Part shown: positions 60,090 to 64,000 of the stretch, one piece after another
Layout: every line of letters starts with the position of its first letter
Position numbering within the stretch: position 1 is the first letter of the stretch
NCBI GenBank assembly: GCA_001689445.1
Contig: LUJN01000003.1
Coordinates: 65,983-129,982 of the forward strand
DNA length: 64,000 nt
Reading direction: 5' to 3'
Source of the DNA: Bacteroidales bacterium M3
GTDB lineage: Bacteria > Bacteroidota > Bacteroidia > Bacteroidales > Muribaculaceae
Translations under genes and position numbers: made by a program
Notes under the pieces: generated by a model
Databases searched by the model: none
Told to the model about the DNA's origin: nothing
Seen by the model: only the letters and a program-made list of their open reading frames with translations

Positions 60090-61445
60090 CTATCTCTTTT
60101 TTAGTATAAGGTAATATGAATGGTAGGTGAGCGGACATCCCTCGCTGTCGCGGGGATAGTCGCGCAGAAGGCGGCGTGTCGCCGTCACCGAGCCATGCCG
60201 TGACAACGGAGTGCCGGTAGTGCCCGTGAGCCGCAGATGGCGCATTACCTCCGCGGGGTCGCGGAAATGGATAGTGTCACGACGCTCCTCGGCTGCGACA
60301 ATCTCACAACCCGCCGCTTGACGACACAAGTCATCGAGGGTTGGATATCGGAGCGGCGTCCCCACAATCCCCGCTATCTCGGGGAGGTTTCCGGGGCCGA
60401 ATGTCGACACGACCAACAAGCCACTGGGGTTAAGCCGACGCATGGCGTTGGAGATGAAAGCGGGGGCATCGGCAAACCATTGGAGAGTGGAGGCCGACAC
60501 GATGCAGTCGGCCATACCGGCGTGACGCGTGATTTCATCCTCGGCGTCGCATATCCTCACGCGGCATCCGTCAACATCACAGGGTGCGATATCCCAAAGC
60601 TCCACGTCGCACGCCGCCAACTCCGGCAGATACATCCGCGTGAACAGCCCCGTGCCTGCGCCAATCTCCAAGACACGGCTACCGGGCGCGGGAAGTCCGA
60701 CATGCCGCCACATGTCGAACAATCTCCCGGCGATGCGTCTCTGGACGATGGCGTTGGCCTCATATGTGCCACGGCTACCGGAAAACCGCGTTGCCACCAA
60801 AGCTTTGTCTACGGGATGAAATATGGTGTCGAAGTCGGGCATATGCGCGCCCGCAATATGCCGTATCGGCGTGTGCGCCCACGCCCGCTCCATATTGGAG
60901 GGGGAGAATATGGCATCTGAAGCCGATATGACAGCCTCGTCCCACTCCACGTCGCCGAGCTGCTCACGCGAAAGTTCAAGGACACGTTCAAGCTCGCGGC
61001 GCAACTCGCCAATGTCGCGTCCCGACAATAGCGGGGCAATGCGACGATAGGATTCAGACGAGCCGCATATCCGGCGGTAGAATTTGGAGAGCGTGCGTTC
61101 ATTCAGGCCGTCGAGCGTACCACGGAATATCCCATCGGGGATGCCCGTCAAGTCGTCAATAGGGGTCAGCGTGCCGTTTATAGCTATCTTGCGTGTCACA
61201 GGTAGCGAGGCCGACATGAGGAAACGGGAGGCGAAAAACACTCCAAACGACCAGGCATATACCTTGATGTCCCGATAACGGGACAACATGGAGATGTCGA
61301 TGGAATCATCGCGATAGTCCCACACCACGGCAACGTCACGCCCATTGGCCCGCACTTTGTCAAACAGCCGCCAGTCGGTGCCCCAGCCCGCAAAAATGAG
61401 CAGCAGCCGGTCGGAGCCTGTTGTGGAAACGGACTTCAGCTGCAT
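60090..61445 (-). CDS. BioG-BioC fusion (pimeloyl-ACP methyl ester esterase and malonyl-ACP methyltransferase)
   Basis: I start at ATG 61443-61445 (451 residues), overlapping the bioF stop by 10 bp. Residues 1-210 form a BioG (DUF452) alpha/beta-hydrolase with Ser66 in VYAWSFGVF and a late His in GAHMPDFDTIFHP. Residues 215-451 form BioC, a SAM-dependent methyltransferase with VLEIGAGTGLF (258-268). BioC methylates malonyl-ACP so that fatty acid synthesis can make pimeloyl-ACP methyl ester, and BioG removes the methyl group. Placing the first and last steps of pimelate supply in one chain is known from Bacteroidetes (BioGC). Confidence 0.93.
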   Translation of the reverse strand: MQLKSVSTTGSDRLLLIFAGWGTDWRLFDKVRANGRDVAVVWDYRDDSIDISMLSRYRDIKVYAWSFGVFFASRFLMSASLPVTRKIAINGTLTPIDDLTGIPDGIFRGTLDGLNERTLSKFYRRICGSSESYRRIAPLLSGRDIGELRRELERVLELSREQLGDVEWDEAVISASDAIFSPSNMERAWAHTPIRHIAGAHMPDFDTIFHPVDKALVATRFSGSRGTYEANAIVQRRIAGRLFDMWRHVGLPAPGSRVLEIGAGTGLFTRMYLPELAACDVELWDIAPCDVDGCRVRICDAEDEITRHAGMADCIVSASTLQWFADAPAFISNAMRRLNPSGLLVVSTFGPGNLPEIAGIVGTPLRYPTLDDLCRQAAGCEIVAAEERRDTIHFRDPAEVMRHLRLTGTTGTPLSRHGSVTATRRLLRDYPRDSEGCPLTYHSYYLILKKR

Positions 61446-62569
61446 GGTAGGCAAAGCGGTTTTAGGCAATCCAACACGCCGTCAATATCACCATCGGTAA
61501 GGGCCGCACTAAGGCTGAAACGCAACCGCTCCGTCCCGGCAGGGACTGTCGGCGTGCGTATCGGGAGCACCTTATAGCCCTTTTTCTCCAGTTCACGCGA
61601 CAGGCCGACGGCACGCTGTGCATCGCCGACAATGAGGGGCTGGATATGAGAACATATCGTCGGATTGCCCGACAATGCGGATAGCCCGTCGGAGAGACGG
61701 CGCGACAATGCACGCAGGTGACGACGCGCATCACCCATCGACAGGGATTGCCTGAGCATATACGAGGTCCAGGCACATGACATCGGACTTATAACGGTTG
61801 AAAATATGAGGCTGCGGGCTTTGTTGACAAGAAATTCCTTCACTTCCGGAGCAACTGACGCAAATGCCCCCATGGAGGCGAGTGCCTTGCCAAATGTGCC
61901 CACCACTATGTCGACCTGCCCGAGCCGGCCTGCGTCCTCGACCGCGCCAAGCCCGCGCTCGCCGACAACGCCGACAGCATGGGCCTCGTCGATATACAGC
62001 ATCACATTGGGATATTCCTGTTTGAGGGCAACAAGACTGCCGATGTCGGCCCCGTCACCGTCCATGCTGAACACCGACTCCGTGACAACGAGCACTCGCC
62101 CGTAGCGCGATGCCTCTTTCCGGAGTATGCGTTCAAGATGGCGGTAGTCATTGTGTCGGTAACGGTAAAAGGGGGCGCGCGACAGCACTATGCCGTCGAT
62201 GATACTGGCATGGACAAGACGGTCGGCCACGATTAGCGTGTCACCGTCTCCAAGAGCCTGGATGATGCCCGTATTTGCATGATACCCGCTGTTGAACAGC
62301 AGCGCGGGACGGCCATAGAGCGTCTCAAGCAGCGATTCGAGCGAGGCATATTCCTCTTGATGCGACGCGAGCAACCGCGATGCCGAGGAGGTCATTGGCA
62401 ACCTGCGGCTGGCTTCATCGGCAAAAAACGCCTCCTGCAGGTCATGGCGCGTAGCGAGTCCGAGATAGTCGTTTGACGAGAGGTCGACAGCCTCATTGCC
62501 GTCCCCTTTCGGGAGCGACCGATAGTTTCCCGTGGCACGCAATGCGTCGAGTGTATCCGTTATATTCAT
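61436..62569 (-). CDS. bioF: 8-amino-7-oxononanoate synthase
   Basis: The 377-residue product has LSSNDYLGLATR, FNSGYHANTGIIQAL, TESVFSMDGDGAD, YIDEAHAVGVVG and the PLP lysine Lys228 in GTFGKALASMGAF. It condenses pimeloyl-ACP with alanine. The start codon lies 1 bp after the bioA stop, and the 3' end overlaps bioGC, so translation is probably coupled. Length and motifs are normal. Confidence 0.95.
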   Translation of the reverse strand: MNITDTLDALRATGNYRSLPKGDGNEAVDLSSNDYLGLATRHDLQEAFFADEASRRLPMTSSASRLLASHQEEYASLESLLETLYGRPALLFNSGYHANTGIIQALGDGDTLIVADRLVHASIIDGIVLSRAPFYRYRHNDYRHLERILRKEASRYGRVLVVTESVFSMDGDGADIGSLVALKQEYPNVMLYIDEAHAVGVVGERGLGAVEDAGRLGQVDIVVGTFGKALASMGAFASVAPEVKEFLVNKARSLIFSTVISPMSCAWTSYMLRQSLSMGDARRHLRALSRRLSDGLSALSGNPTICSHIQPLIVGDAQRAVGLSRELEKKGYKVLPIRTPTVPAGTERLRFSLSAALTDGDIDGVLDCLKPLCLPCS

Positions 62570-62570
62570 T

Positions 62571-63872
62571 TCATTCGCTTATTATGTCGAGCATCCGTGT
62601 GACAAGTGTCGCCAATTCGTCGTCCGATATGATGTACGGCGGCATGACGTAAACGTTGCGCCCGAACGGACGCACCCATATGCCTCGGGCCACACATTCA
62701 CGCTGAAACGAGCCGACATCCACCGGCTCCTCCATCTCCACAACCCCGATAGAGCCAAGCACACGCACATCCTTTACCCCCTTGATGCCCGACGCCGGGG
62801 CAAGCAGGTGTCGGAGCTGCGATTCTATATGAGCCACGCGCCCGGCCATATCCTGCCCGGCGAGCATCTTGAATGATTCTATAGCGACAGCACAGGCCAA
62901 CGGATTGCCCATGAACGTGGGTCCATGCATCAGCACCCCTGCCTCGCCTCGGGAAATGGTGTCGGCGACATCACGGGTGGTCAACACCGCGCTCATTGTC
63001 ATGTAGCCTGCCGTAAGCCCCTTGCCGACACACATTATGTCGGGCTTCACGCCAGCATGTTCCGATGCGAAGAAGCGTCCCGTACGCCAGAACCCCGTGG
63101 CAATCTCGTCAAATATGAGATAAATGCCATATTTGTCACAAAGGCGGCGTGCCTCTACGAGGTATTGCGGATGATAGAACCACATGCCCCCCGCGCCCTG
63201 CACTATCGGCTCAAGTATCAGCGCGGCTATGTCGGCGTGGTGCTCATGGAGCAGCTGTTCAAGCGGGAGAATGTCGTCGGGATTCCATTTACCATGGAAC
63301 GGCGTCGAGGGCGAAGGGACAAAATAGCGCACAGGCAATGCCGTGCCAAATGCGCCATGCATTCCCGTCACCGGGTCGCAGACACTCATGGCGTTCCATG
63401 TGTCCCCGTGATAGCCACGGCGTATAGTGACAAAATTGGTGCGCCGATGGTCTCCGTGACGGCTCACGGATGCCTGAATGGCCATTTTCATGGCCACTTC
63501 CACGGCCACAGAGCCTGAATCGGCATAAAATATATTGTTCATTCCCTCGGGAGCGACACTCAGCAACAGCTTGCCAAGCTCTATCGCCGGAGCATGTGTA
63601 AGACCGCCGAACATCACGTGGGACATCTTGCCCAACTGGGCCTGTACTGCGGCGTTGAGACGCGGATTGTCATAGCCGTGAATGACACACCACCATGACG
63701 ACATTCCGTCTATCAGCTCGCTGCCGTCAACAAGCCTGATGCGGCAACCGCGTGCCGACTCAACGACATAGGTCGGCAGCGGGTCTATTGTAGAGGTATA
63801 TGGATGCCACAGATGGTCCCGGTCCCAATCATCATGGAGCACAGCCCCTGCGGGATGCTTAATCTGTTCCAT
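62571..63872 (-). CDS. bioA: Adenosylmethionine-8-amino-7-oxononanoate aminotransferase
   Basis: From the ATG at 63870-63872 (433 residues) the product has LWHPYTSTIDPLPTYVVESA, the SSWWCVIHGY motif, FADSGSVAVEVAMKMA-type PLP contacts (here FYADSGSVAVEVAM) and LIFDEIATGF. The PLP lysine is Lys284 in VGKGLTAGY. It transfers the amino group of SAM to 8-amino-7-oxononanoate to give diaminopelargonate. The frame runs on to 63959, but those 29 residues translate a 9-bp repeat tract and lie upstream of the -7 box, so they are not part of the protein. It is the first gene of the biotin operon. Confidence 0.96.
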   Translation of the reverse strand: MEQIKHPAGAVLHDDWDRDHLWHPYTSTIDPLPTYVVESARGCRIRLVDGSELIDGMSSWWCVIHGYDNPRLNAAVQAQLGKMSHVMFGGLTHAPAIELGKLLLSVAPEGMNNIFYADSGSVAVEVAMKMAIQASVSRHGDHRRTNFVTIRRGYHGDTWNAMSVCDPVTGMHGAFGTALPVRYFVPSPSTPFHGKWNPDDILPLEQLLHEHHADIAALILEPIVQGAGGMWFYHPQYLVEARRLCDKYGIYLIFDEIATGFWRTGRFFASEHAGVKPDIMCVGKGLTAGYMTMSAVLTTRDVADTISRGEAGVLMHGPTFMGNPLACAVAIESFKMLAGQDMAGRVAHIESQLRHLLAPASGIKGVKDVRVLGSIGVVEMEEPVDVGSFQRECVARGIWVRPFGRNVYVMPPYIISDDELATLVTRMLDIISE

Positions 63873-63896
63873 TGCTATTTCATGATTAATCACCCG

Positions 63897-63904
63897 CAAA
63901 AATA
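63897..63904 (-). promoter_or_regulatory. Candidate -7 element of the biotin operon
   Basis: The minus strand reads TATTTTTG, 25 bp upstream of the bioA ATG. The -33 region overlaps the start of the 9-bp repeat tract. I saw no biotin-repressor-like palindrome. Confidence 0.5.
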
Positions 63905-63922
63905 CAAAAAATAGTTGAGCTG

Positions 63923-63966
63923 TAATAGCCATGATAGCTATGATAGCCATTACAGCCATAATGGCG
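63923..63966. repeat. 9-bp tandem repeat (TAATAGCCA/TGATAGCTA type)
   Basis: Units TAATAGCCA, TGATAGCTA, TGATAGCCA, TTACAGCCA and TAATGGCGG follow at exact 9-bp spacing just upstream of the biotin promoter. Confidence 0.8.
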
Positions 63967-64000
63967 GGGGTACAAAAAAGTGGCCGCCCGGAGGGACTCG

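Noticed and set aside
63873..63959. 29-residue N-terminal extension of BioA
   Set aside because: It translates a 9-bp repeat tract, lies partly upstream of the -7 box and is not BioA-like.
63873..64000. Biotin operator or riboswitch upstream of bioA
   Set aside because: No BirA-type palindrome or conserved leader structure could be recognised; only a -7 element and a repeat tract.

Overview
The window looks like a chromosomal segment of a gut Bacteroidales, most likely Muribaculaceae-like. I base this on the SusC/SusD pair, many secreted proteins with C-terminal 'MQG/MHG...GIYIV' type IX sorting-like tails, and recurrent TTTG-N19/21-TAnnTTTG promoters. The set of speA, gpmI, ROK kinase and a biotin operon with a BioG-BioC fusion fits too. 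No rRNA, CRISPR array, prophage or intact transposase was seen. Family assignments come from reading motifs in the translations; no database search was run.

Positions 1-16.5 kb are a minus-strand beta-glucan (probably beta-1,3-glucan) utilisation region. It holds a DUF6377-like membrane regulator, a secreted putative glycan-binding protein, a GH128-type endoglucanase, SusC, SusD and a further secreted protein cut by the left edge. Upstream lie GH3 and GH5 glucosidases and a CotH-domain protein with an F5/8C domain. A GH16 laminarinase-type gene at 33.3 kb has a fitting specificity but stands apart.

Positions 16.7-28 kb hold a GT39/ArnT-like transferase, a mini HExxH protein, tRNA-Gly, a DUF488 protein, two tandem BspA-like leucine-rich-repeat proteins and a tricorn-type S41 protease. 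Positions 28.4-43 kb hold a TPR/OmpA-like lipoprotein, speA, truA, the GH16 enzyme, a Nudix hydrolase, a clostripain-like lipoprotein, an MscS channel, recJ-recQ and an acyltransferase. Positions 43.5-57 kb hold a C10 cysteine protease with leucine-rich repeats, gpmI, initiator tRNA, a ROK kinase, a VOC protein, an MBL hydrolase, a MurB-MBL fusion, a BamE-like lipoprotein and a prolyl oligopeptidase. Positions 57.6-64 kb hold an ECF sigma factor, a small membrane protein, a DEDD exonuclease and bioA-bioF-bioGC-bioD.

The most unusual material is between genes. (i) Five REP-doublet elements keep a GTAG (once GCAG) tetranucleotide at both ends while their palindromes differ. (ii) Two full copies of a ~195-bp MITE have 19-bp terminal inverted repeats and TA target duplications, and a solo end lies elsewhere; all three sit within about 10 nt of stop codons. 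(iii) At least a dozen degenerate 7- or 9/10-bp tandem repeat tracts usually start just after stop codons and sometimes run into coding sequence. (iv) A promoter followed directly by a terminator after gpmI suggests a ~65-nt small RNA.
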